Assembly: GCF_003012705.1 (NCBI RefSeq)
Contig: NZ_PXYL01000010.1
Coordinates: 142,496 to 206,495, forward strand
Reading direction: 5' to 3'
Source of the DNA: Pseudaminobacter soli (ex Li et al. 2025)
Lineage (GTDB): Bacteria; Pseudomonadota; Alphaproteobacteria; Rhizobiales; Rhizobiaceae
Length of the DNA stretch: 64,000 nt
Positions within the stretch are counted from its first letter, which is position 1. Every line of letters starts with the position of its first letter. Under the pieces are notes generated by a model. It had not been told where the DNA came from, made no database searches, and saw only the letters and a program-made list of their open reading frames with translations. The position numbers and the translations under genes are program-made. This document shows positions 1 to 8,586 of this stretch, piece by piece.

Positions 1-1
1 C

Positions 2-793
2 GCGAAGCGCTCTCCGGCTGGCACCGTCGATCCCGAGGGAGAGACGGTGGGGCTGAGCTTCAACTGCTACGTGATCCAGACCCCGGACTATGTCGCCCTC
101 ATCGACGGCGGCATCGGCAACGACAAGGAGCGGCCGGACCGGCCGGCCTGGCATCGTCGTCAAACCAGATTCCTCGACATTCTCGCGGCGATCGGCGTGT
201 CGCCCGAGGATGTCGGGATCGTCATCAACACGCATCTGCACGCCGACCATGTCGGCTGGAACACGAGGCGGGAAGGCGAGGTCTGGCGGCCGACCTTCCC
301 CAATGCCCGCTACGTCGTGTCCGCGGACGAACTCACTCACTGGACCGCTCTCCATGAGGCCGATCCGGAAGGACAGACGCTGCACGGTGCCTTCGCAGAT
401 AGCGTGTTGCCCATTATCGAAAGCGTTGGTTTCGAAACGGTGGCCCCGGATGCGGAGGTTGCCACGGGCCTGCGCCTGCAGCCGGCTCCGGGCCATTCGC
501 CCGGCATGGTGGTCGTCTCGCTCGCAACCGGTGAGGGGGAGGTGCTGTTCCTGGCCGATGCGGTCCATCACCAGCTTCAGCTCGGTGACGACAGCATCGT
601 CTGCAAATTCTGCGAAGATCCTGAACAGGCGCGTAAAACGCGGCTGGGCCTGCTTGCCAATGCCGCTGCGGGAAATACAGTGCTGGCACCCTATCACTTC
701 CCCGCTCCGGTCTTTGGTCGGCTCAAGGCGGAGGGGGCTTCATTCCGGTTCCATCCGCTCGATTTCGCGGAGGCCGGCGAGCCGGCAAACTAA
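2..793 (+). CDS. Metallo-beta-lactamase-fold hydrolase, 5' end cut by window edge
   Basis: This is a soluble MBL-fold metallohydrolase. The zinc motif HLHADH (HxHxDH) is read at 233-250, and a second metal-ligand region follows the conserved AP-GHSPG stretch near 484-500. The reading frame is open back to base 2, and the residues before GTG 47 look like family sequence, so the true start is probably upstream of the window. GTG 47 does have a GAGGGAG-like site five bases upstream and remains an alternative start. The family includes lactonases, esterases and other hydrolases, so the substrate cannot be read from sequence. It lies 41 bases before a liv-type transporter operon and is probably co-transcribed with it. 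That suggests it hydrolyses a compound linked to the transported substrate, which is inference. Confidence 0.8.
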   Translation, partial: AKRSPAGTVDPEGETVGLSFNCYVIQTPDYVALIDGGIGNDKERPDRPAWHRRQTRFLDILAAIGVSPEDVGIVINTHLHADHVGWNTRREGEVWRPTFPNARYVVSADELTHWTALHEADPEGQTLHGAFADSVLPIIESVGFETVAPDAEVATGLRLQPAPGHSPGMVVVSLATGEGEVLFLADAVHHQLQLGDDSIVCKFCEDPEQARKTRLGLLANAAAGNTVLAPYHFPAPVFGRLKAEGASFRFHPLDFAEAGEPAN

Positions 794-834
794 AAATGCG
801 CGCTGACAGGCGTCGCTTAGAGGAGGAGTGACCT

Positions 835-1998
835 ATGATTTTGAAGAAAGCACTGCTTGCTATTTCGGTTTCGGCCTTTGCCGTGCTGCCGGCTCTCGCA
901 CAGGATGCGGTGAAGATCGGCATGATCACGACGCTGACCGGCCCGGCCGGCTATCTCGGCCAGGACGTGCGCGACGGCTTCAAGCTGGCCATGGAAGACG
1001 GCAAGTTGGGCGGCGTGCCGGTGGACCTCCTTGTCGAGGATGACGGCCTCAAGCCCGGGCAGGGCAAGCAGATCGCCGAACGCTTCCTCAACGAGGACAA
1101 GATCAAGCTGTTCACCGGTATCGTGTTCTCCAACGTTGCCGGCGCAACGGTGCCGGACATCGTGGACAGTGGCGCCTTCTACGTCAGCCCCAATGCCGGA
1201 CCGTCGAACCTCGCCGGCAAGGAGTGCAACGAGAACTACTTCGTCGTCTCCTGGCAGAACGACAGCCTGCACGAGAGCGCCGGCCAGCTGGCCACCAATC
1301 TCGGCTACAAGAAGGCCTTCATACTGGCGCCGAACTATCAGGCAGGCAAGGACGCGCTCGCGGGCTTCAAACGCTACTTCAAGGGCGAGATCGCGGGCGA
1401 GATCTACACGCGTCTCGATCAGACCGATTTCGCCGCCGAGCTCGCACAGGTCCGCGCCGCCAAGCCGGACGTGGTGTTCCAGTTCCACCCCGGCGGCCTC
1501 GGCATCACCTTCCTGCGCCAATATGAGCAGGCGGGACTGATGAAGGAAATCCCGATGGTCGTGGCCGAGCCGTCGATGGACGGCGTGACGCTTGCCGCCG
1601 TGGGCGATGCGGCGCTCGGCCTCAACCTGACCAGCCACTGGAATTCGGACTTCGACAATGCGGCGAACAAGAAGTTCATGGACGCCTGGAACAAGGCCTA
1701 CAACCGCCCGGTCACCTACTATGCCGCCCAGGCATACGACACCGCTCTTGCCTATGCTTCGGCCCTGAAGGCCACCGACGGCAATATCGACGACGCCGAC
1801 GCTTTCCGCGCGGCGCTGCGCAAGGCCGATTTCGAATCCGTCCGCGGCAAGTTCTCCTTCGGCCCCAACCAGCACCCGGTGCAGGATTGGTACGCGCTCA
1901 AGGTCGAAAAGGGTCCGGAAGGCAAGCCGATCATCAAGACGGTTGGCGAGGTCTTCAAGGACCACGGCGACGCCTACGCAGCCGAATGCAAGATGTAA
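835..1998 (+). CDS. livK: Branched-chain-amino-acid-type ABC transporter substrate-binding protein
   Basis: This is a periplasmic binding protein of 387 residues. It has a typical Sec signal peptide (residues 1-23, ending in ALA) followed by the start of a type-1 periplasmic-binding (LivK-like) fold, VKIGMITTLTGPAGYLG. An AGGAGGAG ribosome site lies about 8 bases before the ATG. It is the first gene of a complete five-gene liv-type cassette, so it should deliver ligand to the permeases encoded downstream. Liv-type binding proteins in rhizobia take amino acids, amides, aromatic acids and other small acids. Ligand specificity is therefore unknown, and the symbol denotes family only. Confidence 0.9.
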   Translation: MILKKALLAISVSAFAVLPALAQDAVKIGMITTLTGPAGYLGQDVRDGFKLAMEDGKLGGVPVDLLVEDDGLKPGQGKQIAERFLNEDKIKLFTGIVFSNVAGATVPDIVDSGAFYVSPNAGPSNLAGKECNENYFVVSWQNDSLHESAGQLATNLGYKKAFILAPNYQAGKDALAGFKRYFKGEIAGEIYTRLDQTDFAAELAQVRAAKPDVVFQFHPGGLGITFLRQYEQAGLMKEIPMVVAEPSMDGVTLAAVGDAALGLNLTSHWNSDFDNAANKKFMDAWNKAYNRPVTYYAAQAYDTALAYASALKATDGNIDDADAFRAALRKADFESVRGKFSFGPNQHPVQDWYALKVEKGPEGKPIIKTVGEVFKDHGDAYAAECKM

Positions 1999-2078
1999 GC
2001 CGGCTTGTGCCGATCGGGGGAGGCGGCGGCAGCTTCGCCGCTTCCCCCATCATTTCCACTTTCTCGAAGTAATCCCGA

Positions 2079-2993
2079 ATGACGCTCTTTCTCGAACAAT
2101 TGCTGAATGGCGTGCAGTTCGGCGTGATGCTGTTCCTGCTCGCGGCCGGCCTGACGCTGATCTTCGGCATCATGGGCGTCATCAACCTGGCGCACGGCTC
2201 GATCTACATGATCGGCGCCTATGCGGGCACCTGGGTAGCGGCCGAAACCGGCTCGTTCTGGCTCGGCATTCCCGCCGGCCTTGCGGCGGCTGCCTTTGCG
2301 GGCGTGGTGATCGAATTCCTCGTGGTGCGAAGGCTCTATGGACGCGACCATCTGGACCAGGTGTTGGCGACCTTCGGCCTGATCCTGATCTTCAACCAGG
2401 CGATCACCATGCTGTTCGGGCGTCAGCCGCTGTTCGTCTCCATGCCGGCGCTTCTGGATGGCTCGGTCGAGCTGCTGCCCGGCCTGTTCTACCCGGTCTA
2501 TCGCCTTGCCATCATCGTCGTCGGCCTGCTCGTGGCGCTTGGGCTCTACCTGCTGATCAACAAAACGCGTGTCGGCATGCTGGTGCGGGCCGGTTCGACC
2601 AATCGCGAGATGGTGCGGGCGCTCGGCGTCGACGTGCGGCTGCTCTATACGCTGGTCTTCGGGCTTGGCGCGCTGCTTGCCGGCCTGGCGGGCTTCATGG
2701 CGGGGCCGATCCTCGCGGTGCAGGTCGGCATGGGCGAGCAGATCCTCATCACGACCTTCGTGGTGGTGGTGATCGGCGGCGTCGGCTCGATCCGCGGCGC
2801 GTTCTTTGCCAGCCTTATCCTCGGCATCGTAGACACCAGCCTGCGCGCCTATCTGCCTGGACTCTTACGCCAGATCATGGTGGGGCCGGAGGCAGATGCG
2901 CTGGGCGCAGGCATCTCCTCCATGGGCATCTATCTTCTGATGGCGATCGTGCTTCTGATCCGGCCGAAAGGCCTCTTCATCCGAAATTCGTAA
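2079..2993 (+). CDS. livH: Branched-chain-amino-acid-type ABC transporter permease (LivH family)
   Basis: This is an inner-membrane permease of 304 residues, the usual LivH length. It opens with the family-typical stretch LFLEQLLNGVQFGVMLFLLA and has about eight hydrophobic segments. The GIGGVGSIRGA-like loop near residues 230-240 matches the cytoplasmic coupling loop of this family (VVVIGGVGSIRGAFFAS). It follows livK after an 80-base gap and precedes livM by 18 bases. It should pair with LivM to form the membrane channel powered by the LivG and LivF ATPases. Confidence 0.9.
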   Translation: MTLFLEQLLNGVQFGVMLFLLAAGLTLIFGIMGVINLAHGSIYMIGAYAGTWVAAETGSFWLGIPAGLAAAAFAGVVIEFLVVRRLYGRDHLDQVLATFGLILIFNQAITMLFGRQPLFVSMPALLDGSVELLPGLFYPVYRLAIIVVGLLVALGLYLLINKTRVGMLVRAGSTNREMVRALGVDVRLLYTLVFGLGALLAGLAGFMAGPILAVQVGMGEQILITTFVVVVIGGVGSIRGAFFASLILGIVDTSLRAYLPGLLRQIMVGPEADALGAGISSMGIYLLMAIVLLIRPKGLFIRNS

Positions 2994-3011
2994 GTTAGGC
3001 TGGTTGGCCAT

Positions 3012-3995
3012 ATGGAAAAATCACTCAAGCGACCCGCGCTGCTTGCAGCCTTGCTGATCGCGCTGATCGCACTGCCGACCGTCGCGGATGCCGCAGGCTT
3101 TGCGGCGCTCACCTCGCTGGCAACGCGTGTGCTCATCTACGGCATCGCCGCGGCGAGCCTCAATTTCGTGCTCGGCTATGGCGGCATGGTCAGCTTCGGC
3201 CATGCCGCGTTCTTTGGCATCGGCGGCTACACGGTGGGTATTCTCTACCAGCATTATTCGCTCGGCGAACCGCTGTTCGGCTTCATCCCCGGCACCAATC
3301 AGATGCTGATAACCCTGCCTGTCGCCGTCGTGCTGAGCGGCATCATGGCGGCAATCATCGGCGCTCTTTCGCTGCGCACCGGCGGCGTACAGTTCATCAT
3401 GATCACGCTGGCCTTCGCCCAGATGCTGTTCTTCCTGTTCGTCTCGCTGAAGACCTATGGCGGCGACGACGGCCTCATCATCCGCCGCGCCAATGAGCTC
3501 CCCTGGCTCAACATGCGCGACAAGCACACGGTCTACTATGTCTGCCTGGCCATCGCGGTGCTGTTCTTCGCCGTCCTGTGGCGCCTCGTCAATTCGCGCT
3601 TCGGCAACGTCATCGTCGGCCTGCGCCAGAGCGAAAAGCGCATGGCGGCGATCGGCCTGCCAGCCTATCGCTACAAGCTGGTGGCCTTCATCATCTCGGG
3701 CATGGGCTGCGGCCTTGCCGGTGCGCTGATGGCCAACTTCCTGCGCTTTGCCAGCCCCGACATGATGCACTGGACCAAATCGGGCGAGCTGATGATCATG
3801 GTCATCCTAGGCGGCGTCGGCACCTTGTTCGGTCCGCTGATCGGTGCCGCCGTGTTCATCGTGCTCGAATCCGTCCTCGCGTCCTGGACGGAGAACTGGC
3901 AGCTCGGCCTCGGCCTCATCCTGCTGTTCGTGGTGCTCTACACGCAAGGTGGCGTTCAGGCGCTGGGTGCGCGGCTTGTCGGGAGGAGCGCATGA
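3012..3995 (+). CDS. livM: Branched-chain-amino-acid-type ABC transporter permease (LivM family)
   Basis: This is the second membrane subunit, 327 residues. It carries the LivM signature AAASLNFVLGYGGMVSFGHA in the N-terminal third and the coupling-loop stretch LGGVGTLFGPLIGA towards the C-terminus. About nine to ten hydrophobic segments are visible. Its stop overlaps the livG start as ATGA (3992-3995), indicating translational coupling. It is expected to form a heterodimer with the preceding LivH protein. Confidence 0.9.
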   Translation: MEKSLKRPALLAALLIALIALPTVADAAGFAALTSLATRVLIYGIAAASLNFVLGYGGMVSFGHAAFFGIGGYTVGILYQHYSLGEPLFGFIPGTNQMLITLPVAVVLSGIMAAIIGALSLRTGGVQFIMITLAFAQMLFFLFVSLKTYGGDDGLIIRRANELPWLNMRDKHTVYYVCLAIAVLFFAVLWRLVNSRFGNVIVGLRQSEKRMAAIGLPAYRYKLVAFIISGMGCGLAGALMANFLRFASPDMMHWTKSGELMIMVILGGVGTLFGPLIGAAVFIVLESVLASWTENWQLGLGLILLFVVLYTQGGVQALGARLVGRSA

Positions 3996-4750
3996 GCACG
4001 CCGATCCTCAACGTCCGTGGCCTGGTCAAGCGCTTCGGCGGCTTGCTGGCCACCGACCATGTCGACCTGACCGTCAAGCCCGGCGAGATCCACGCGCTGA
4101 TCGGCCCCAATGGCGCCGGCAAGACCACGCTGATCTCGCAGCTGATGGGCGAGCTCAAGCCGAACGAAGGCACCATCGAACTCGCCGGCAAGCCGGTCGA
4201 TGATCTCTCGACGGCCAAGCGCGTCTCGCTCGGATTGGCGCGCACGTTCCAGATCACTTGCCTGCTGCCCGACTACACGGTGCTCGACAATGTCGCCATC
4301 GCCGTCCAGGTGCGGCAGGGCCACAGCTTCCGCTTCTGGGGGAATGCGCGAAGCGAAGCCGCACTGCGCGAAGAGGCGCGCAAATATCTCCACACGGTGG
4401 GGATGGAGCGGCGTGCGGATGAGCTGGTCGCCAACCTATCGCATGGCGAGCAGAAGCAGCTTGAACTCGCCGTCGCGCTGGCGACCGAGCCCAAGCTTTT
4501 GCTTCTCGACGAGCCGATGGCCGGACTTGGCCACGCCGAGAGCCAGCAGATGATCGGCATCCTGCGCAACCTGAAGAAACAGGTCAGCATGCTACTGGTC
4601 GAGCACGACATGGACGCGGTCTTCGCGCTTGCCGACCGCATCTCGGTGCTGGTCTACGGCCGCATCATCGCCACCGGCTCGGTCGAAGAAATCAGGGACA
4701 ATCCGGAGGTCCGCACGGCCTATCTGGGCGAAGGAGAGGAAGTGTGCTGA
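3992..4750 (+). CDS. livG: ABC transporter ATP-binding protein (LivG family)
   Basis: This is a 252-residue ATPase of the liv-type importer. Walker A is GPNGAGKTT at residues 38-46. A LivG-type Q-loop region follows, then a degenerate signature LSHGEQKQL, Walker B LLLLDEPMAGLG and the switch histidine in LLVEHDMD. The ATG at 3992 is preceded by GGGAGGAG and overlaps the livM stop. A longer in-frame extension upstream runs antisense-free inside livM and has no ribosome site, so it was not used. The 3' end overlaps livF by 7 bases. Confidence 0.92.
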   Translation: MSTPILNVRGLVKRFGGLLATDHVDLTVKPGEIHALIGPNGAGKTTLISQLMGELKPNEGTIELAGKPVDDLSTAKRVSLGLARTFQITCLLPDYTVLDNVAIAVQVRQGHSFRFWGNARSEAALREEARKYLHTVGMERRADELVANLSHGEQKQLELAVALATEPKLLLLDEPMAGLGHAESQQMIGILRNLKKQVSMLLVEHDMDAVFALADRISVLVYGRIIATGSVEEIRDNPEVRTAYLGEGEEVC

Positions 4751-5445
4751 GCGTCGCCAAGCTGCAATCGGCCTACGGGCCGAGCCAGGTTCTGTTCGAT
4801 GTCGCGTTGGAGATCGGCGAAGGCGAGGTGGTGACGCTGCTCGGCCGCAACGGCATGGGCAAGACCACCACCGTCAAATCGATCATGGGGCTGCTCAAGC
4901 CGCTGTCCGGAGAGATCCGTTTTACCGGTCGCGAGGTGCGCGGCGCAACGCCCGAAACGGTGGCGCGTCTTGGTGTCGGGCTTGTGCCAGAAGGGCGCCA
5001 GACATTCGCGACGCTGACCGTGCGCGAGAACCTGGTGGCCACCGCGTCCAACCGTCTCGGCCGCAAGGATCCATGGACGCTTGAGCGCGTCTACAAGCTG
5101 TTCCCGCGACTGCGCGAGCGCGCCAGCCAGGCGGCCGGCACGCTGTCCGGCGGCGAGCAGCAGATGCTGGTCGTCGGCCGCGCGCTGATGACCAACCCGA
5201 AGCTGCTCATCCTCGACGAGGCGACCGAAGGCCTTGCCCCGGTCATCCGCGCCGAAATCTGGAGCTGCATCGAGGCGCTGAAGGCGGAAGGCCAGTCCAT
5301 CCTTCTGATCGACAAAAACCTCCACGTGCTGAAGCGACTGGCCGACCGTCACTACATCCTCGAAAAGGGGCGCACAGTCTGGTCCGGAACTAGCAACGAC
5401 CTGACGCACAACGCCGAACTGGTGCAGCGCTATGTCGGCATCTGA
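4744..5445 (+). CDS. livF: ABC transporter ATP-binding protein (LivF family)
   Basis: This is the second ATPase of the importer, 233 residues, starting at GTG 4744 inside the end of livG with GGAGAGGAA just upstream. Walker A is GRNGMGKTT at residues 34-42, the signature is LSGGEQQML and Walker B is LLILDEATEGLAP, which is typical of LivF. The H-loop histidine is replaced: LLIDKNLHVL stands where most ABC ATPases have LLVEH or VxHD. In the LivF branch this position is often read as EQN, so the change may not abolish activity. The gene overlaps the following dehydrogenase by 14 bases. Confidence 0.92.
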   Translation: MLSVAKLQSAYGPSQVLFDVALEIGEGEVVTLLGRNGMGKTTTVKSIMGLLKPLSGEIRFTGREVRGATPETVARLGVGLVPEGRQTFATLTVRENLVATASNRLGRKDPWTLERVYKLFPRLRERASQAAGTLSGGEQQMLVVGRALMTNPKLLILDEATEGLAPVIRAEIWSCIEALKAEGQSILLIDKNLHVLKRLADRHYILEKGRTVWSGTSNDLTHNAELVQRYVGI

Positions 5446-6265
5446 CAAGGCCGCATCGGCGCGGCCGTTGCGCGTCTGCTTCGTCGGCTGGGGTGCGATC
5501 GCGCGGCGCGTCGGCGAGATCCTCGCCGACAGGCAACTGTCCGGCGTCGAGATCGCGGCCGTGGCGGTACGCGAGGCGGGGCGCGACCGCGCCGATCTGC
5601 CCGCGACAGCGAGGCTCATCGCCGGTCCCGAAGAACTCGCCGGCCTCGACATCGACATGGTCGTCGAAGCGGCCGGCCGGCCGGCTGTGGCTCTCTGGGG
5701 CGAGGCGGCGCTGCGTTATGCAAGGAGCTTCGTCGTCTCGTCGACGAGCGCCTTTTGCGACGATGCGCTGCTCGACAGCCTTCTTGCCACGGCGCGCGAA
5801 ACCGGCAGTCGCATCATTGTGCCTTCGGGCGCACTTGGCGATCTCGGCGCGCTTGCAGCAGCCTCGATGCTGCCGATAGACGAGGTGGTGCACACCATCG
5901 TCAAGCCGCCGCGTGCCTGGCAAGGCACCAAGGCGGAGGAGGTCATTGACCTCGACACGCTTGCCGAGCGCTCGGAATTCTTCGTGGGTTCCGCGCGCGA
6001 GGCGGCCGACCGCTTCCCGCAAAATGCCAATGTCGCCGTGATCTCGGCGCTGTCGGGCATCGGCCTCGACCTCACCCGCGTCGTGCTGGTGGCAGACCCT
6101 GCCGCGACGCGCAACGGCCATCGCGTCCAGGCGTCCGGCGCCTTCGGCCGGCTGGACATGATGCTCGAGAACGAAGCGCTCAAGACCAATCCCAAATCAT
6201 CCGAAATGACCGCCCTCAGCCTGGTGCGGCTCATCGAAAACAGCGTCGCGCCACTGGTGCGCTAA
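5432..6265 (+). CDS. Aspartate dehydrogenase-like NAD(P)-binding oxidoreductase
   Basis: This 277-residue protein has an N-terminal Rossmann motif VCFVGWGAIARRVGE and a C-terminal domain of the aspartate dehydrogenase family. Family-like stretches are VPSGALGDLGAL and TVKPPRAW-like (VKPPRAWQGT), then PQNANVAVISALSGIGLDLT. Family members oxidise L-aspartate to iminoaspartate/oxaloacetate or feed NAD synthesis. Its start lies within livF, so it is part of the transporter operon. A catabolic role, deaminating an amino acid released from the imported compound, fits the context better than NAD synthesis, because no nadA or nadC lies nearby. That functional reading is inference. Confidence 0.8.
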   Translation: MSASDKAASARPLRVCFVGWGAIARRVGEILADRQLSGVEIAAVAVREAGRDRADLPATARLIAGPEELAGLDIDMVVEAAGRPAVALWGEAALRYARSFVVSSTSAFCDDALLDSLLATARETGSRIIVPSGALGDLGALAAASMLPIDEVVHTIVKPPRAWQGTKAEEVIDLDTLAERSEFFVGSAREAADRFPQNANVAVISALSGIGLDLTRVVLVADPAATRNGHRVQASGAFGRLDMMLENEALKTNPKSSEMTALSLVRLIENSVAPLVR

Positions 6266-6423
6266 CCGGGTGTTGTCCGGTCAGTACCGACCGCGTCGGG
6301 TTGACGCCCGCGTGGCAGAAATATCCCGGCACACGCAATCATTGTATTGCGGCCCTCGTTGTCTCCCACCGCGATGCCGGCTAGAGCTTGCCTACGCGAG
6401 GTAAGCTCGTACTTGGGGGAACG

Positions 6424-6852
6424 ATGAAAATTATCCAAACTGGCCTGATCGCCATGGCAATCGCGGCAGGGCTTACGGGCGGTGCGTCGGCTTATGTCGA
6501 GGGAGACGATTACACTGCCGTCAGCTCCACGGCCGAGAGCGTGACTGGCGACATCCAGTTCGACGATTTCAGCATCACCTTCGCGAACGGCAAGACCCTG
6601 GAATTCGCAGAGCTCATTGCCGACCATTTCATCGTCGGTGGCAAAACGGTTCCGGCCTCGGTCTACAGCGTCAGCAAGCCCGCCGATCCGGTGCTCGAAA
6701 ACGGCAATCGCCTCTGCGGCTCGGGCAAGGTTTCCTATGTCGCGGCCTGGAATACGGGCGACGATCTGACCGCGCTTGCCGTCTTCACCGGTGACGAGGC
6801 GCCGGCCAGCGACGAGGAGATGTGCGCGTCCTACACCTACGAGAACCGCTAG
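6424..6852 (+). CDS. Small secreted protein of unknown function
   Basis: This is a 142-residue protein I do not recognise. The ATG at 6424 follows a GGGGGA ribosome site and encodes a clear Sec signal peptide (MKIIQTGLIAMAIAAGLTGGASA, cleavage after ASA). The mature part is acidic and has two cysteines, in RLCGSG and EMCASY, which could form a disulfide in the periplasm. It stands alone, after the transporter operon and before the YdcH-like gene. The predicted periplasmic location is supported by the sequence. No function is assigned. Confidence 0.7.
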   Translation: MKIIQTGLIAMAIAAGLTGGASAYVEGDDYTAVSSTAESVTGDIQFDDFSITFANGKTLEFAELIADHFIVGGKTVPASVYSVSKPADPVLENGNRLCGSGKVSYVAAWNTGDDLTALAVFTGDEAPASDEEMCASYTYENR

Positions 6853-6978
6853 GCGGGTTTCCTGATGCGACCGGGCGAGGGGGCTTGGCACCAGCTGTTC
6901 GTCACCTAGCTTGACTTGAATCAAAGTCGTTTTGGCGTCGCCGGCTATGTTTGGCCGGAAACAAAGCAAGGAGACGAC

Positions 6979-7218
6979 ATGTCCAACACCCCTCACACTC
7001 TCGGCGAGGAATTCCCCGGCAAGCTGGAGGTCATCCACGCCCTGAAGGCCAAGGACAGCCATTTCGCTCGCGTCCTCGAAGAGTATGACGAGGTGAACGA
7101 CCAGATCCACAAGGCGGAGACCAACATCGAGCCGATGGGCGAGACGGCGGAGACTGAATTGCGCAAACGTCGTCTGGCGCTGAAGGACGAAATCGCCAAG
7201 GCAATCGCAACGGCGTAG
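6979..7218 (+). CDS. YdcH family (DUF465) small protein
   Basis: This 79-residue protein has the charged, helical DUF465 pattern. It includes HFARVLEEYDEVNDQIHKAE in the middle and a C-terminal ELRKRRLALKDEIAK helix that probably forms a coiled-coil hairpin. The start is chosen from the AAGGAG site at 6968-6973, six bases before ATG 6979. The family is widespread in proteobacteria and its function is not established. The gene appears to be monocistronic. Confidence 0.85.
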   Translation: MSNTPHTLGEEFPGKLEVIHALKAKDSHFARVLEEYDEVNDQIHKAETNIEPMGETAETELRKRRLALKDEIAKAIATA

Positions 7219-7540
7219 CCGCCTGTGTGATGGTCACCAAAGGTTCTGTCGCGGTCGCAATGGCCGCGACGGGGCGCAATTTCTGGGGCTTGGTCTTTTT
7301 CAGATAGGTCTCGTGGACCTCTTCCGCCATGCCGCGCGGCGAGCGGCTGATGGTGGCATATTCATAACCGTCGAGATTGGCGAGCGATGCCCCACCCGCC
7401 GGATGCAGTGTGCCGAAGCCGCTGCACGGAATAAGCACGATCCTCGTCTCGTTGGCGATGCGGAAGCTCCAGCACGAAACGTGATGGAACACCGATTCCC
7501 ATGCGTCGTTGACGCCCGTCAGTCCGTGGGAGGTATGACC
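7219..7540. other. Intergenic region with a coding-like minus-strand frame
   Basis: This 322-base stretch lies between the YdcH-like gene and the DUF1236 gene. On the minus strand a frame starts at ATG 7549 (MSHGHTSHGLTG) and runs through the whole gap. It contains protein-like segments such as GMAEEVHETYLKKTKPQK, then continues antisense through the YdcH-like gene to 7031. It may be a small unrecognised gene or a decayed gene remnant. I see no ribosome site and recognise no family, so it is not called as a CDS. Confidence 0.3.
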
Positions 7541-8143
7541 ATGAGACATGTCCTTCTCAAAAGCGCAATTGCATTGGCTCTGGGCTTGGTGCCCGGACAG
7601 GTTTTCGCCCAAACAGAAATGATGAAGAAGAAGCCGCCTGAACAGTCCGAAGGCCAGCAAGGCGGACAAAACGGCACCGAAAAGGGCCAGGCACCCGAGG
7701 GTGGCCAGAACATGCAGAACGGTGGCGGAAATGGCGAAGAAACTCCGATGAAGTCGGAGAGGCCCGAGAAAAATCAGCCGGGGATGCAACAGGAAGAGCA
7801 GAACGAGCAAGGTGGCGCACAGGGTAAGCCCGGCAAAAAGCCGATGGAGGAGCAAGGCGCTGGGACCAAAGAGAAGCATGGCGAGAAGCGCCAGGTGAAC
7901 GATGAGCAGCGCACGGAGCTTAGGCGCGTCTTCCGCGAGAACCACGTCAAGGCGGCCCCCAATGTCGACTTTTCCGTCGGTGTCGGCGCGCGGGTGCCAC
8001 GAGAAATCCACCTCTACCGGCTGCCGCCGCGCATCGTGGAAATCATCCCGGACTACGAAGGTTTCATGTATTTCGAATTGGCGGATGGGCGGATCGCGAT
8101 CGTCGACCCGAACACGTTGGAGATCGTGCTGATCATTGCCTAG
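7541..8143 (+). CDS. DUF1236 domain secreted protein with low-complexity linker
   Basis: This 200-residue exported protein starts at ATG 7541, because GGGAGG at 7528-7533 is correctly spaced for it. The in-frame ATG 7535 is too close to that site. Residues 1-23 are a Sec signal peptide ending in VFA. Residues about 28-120 are low complexity, rich in Gln, Gly, Glu, Lys and Asn. The C-terminal 70 residues match the DUF1236 pattern, with ADGRIAIVDPNTLEIVLII at the end. DUF1236 proteins are common periplasmic proteins in Rhizobiales with no known function. Confidence 0.75.
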   Translation: MRHVLLKSAIALALGLVPGQVFAQTEMMKKKPPEQSEGQQGGQNGTEKGQAPEGGQNMQNGGGNGEETPMKSERPEKNQPGMQQEEQNEQGGAQGKPGKKPMEEQGAGTKEKHGEKRQVNDEQRTELRRVFRENHVKAAPNVDFSVGVGARVPREIHLYRLPPRIVEIIPDYEGFMYFELADGRIAIVDPNTLEIVLIIA

Positions 8144-8586
8144 TGGCTACCGTCGCTTGGAGCGGCAAGCTCATTCCTTCTTCCAGCGACTCCTGCCGTT
8201 CCGACTGAAAGAGCGCTCGTTACCGACTTTCCGTCGATCGCGACTTGGGAGGCGCGCCGAGCGCTCCCGGAGACTGGCGCGGCATGCGGTCCCCAGCTAG
8301 GAAGAAGACCACCTCCCTGTCTTGCCACAGTTGAGCAGCCCAGCAGGGGAGGGGAGGCGAGCCGCAGAGCCGCGCTCGGGTGAGATTGGCGGGGGATCGA
8401 TTTGCCTTCTAGCTTAGCCGTCCGAAGAGAGCGCAAAGGCGGCGTTCTCTAACCCCTTGGGATTATGTTCGGATGCGTCACTCTGCGTCATGCTGACATC
8501 ACAAGAATGCGAACGACTCCGCACCGAAGGCTTTTTGCCGACGGCCGGCCCTAACGCATCGGATCAAAACCGTTCGGAGTGGAACA
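8144..8586. other. Intergenic region, 443 bases, no gene seen
   Basis: The region between the DUF1236 gene and the permease has no frame on either strand that combines a start, a ribosome site and protein-like composition. It must contain the permease promoter, but I could not identify a convincing -35/-10 pair. The permease ATG at 8587 is preceded by GGAGTGGAAC. Confidence 0.5.
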
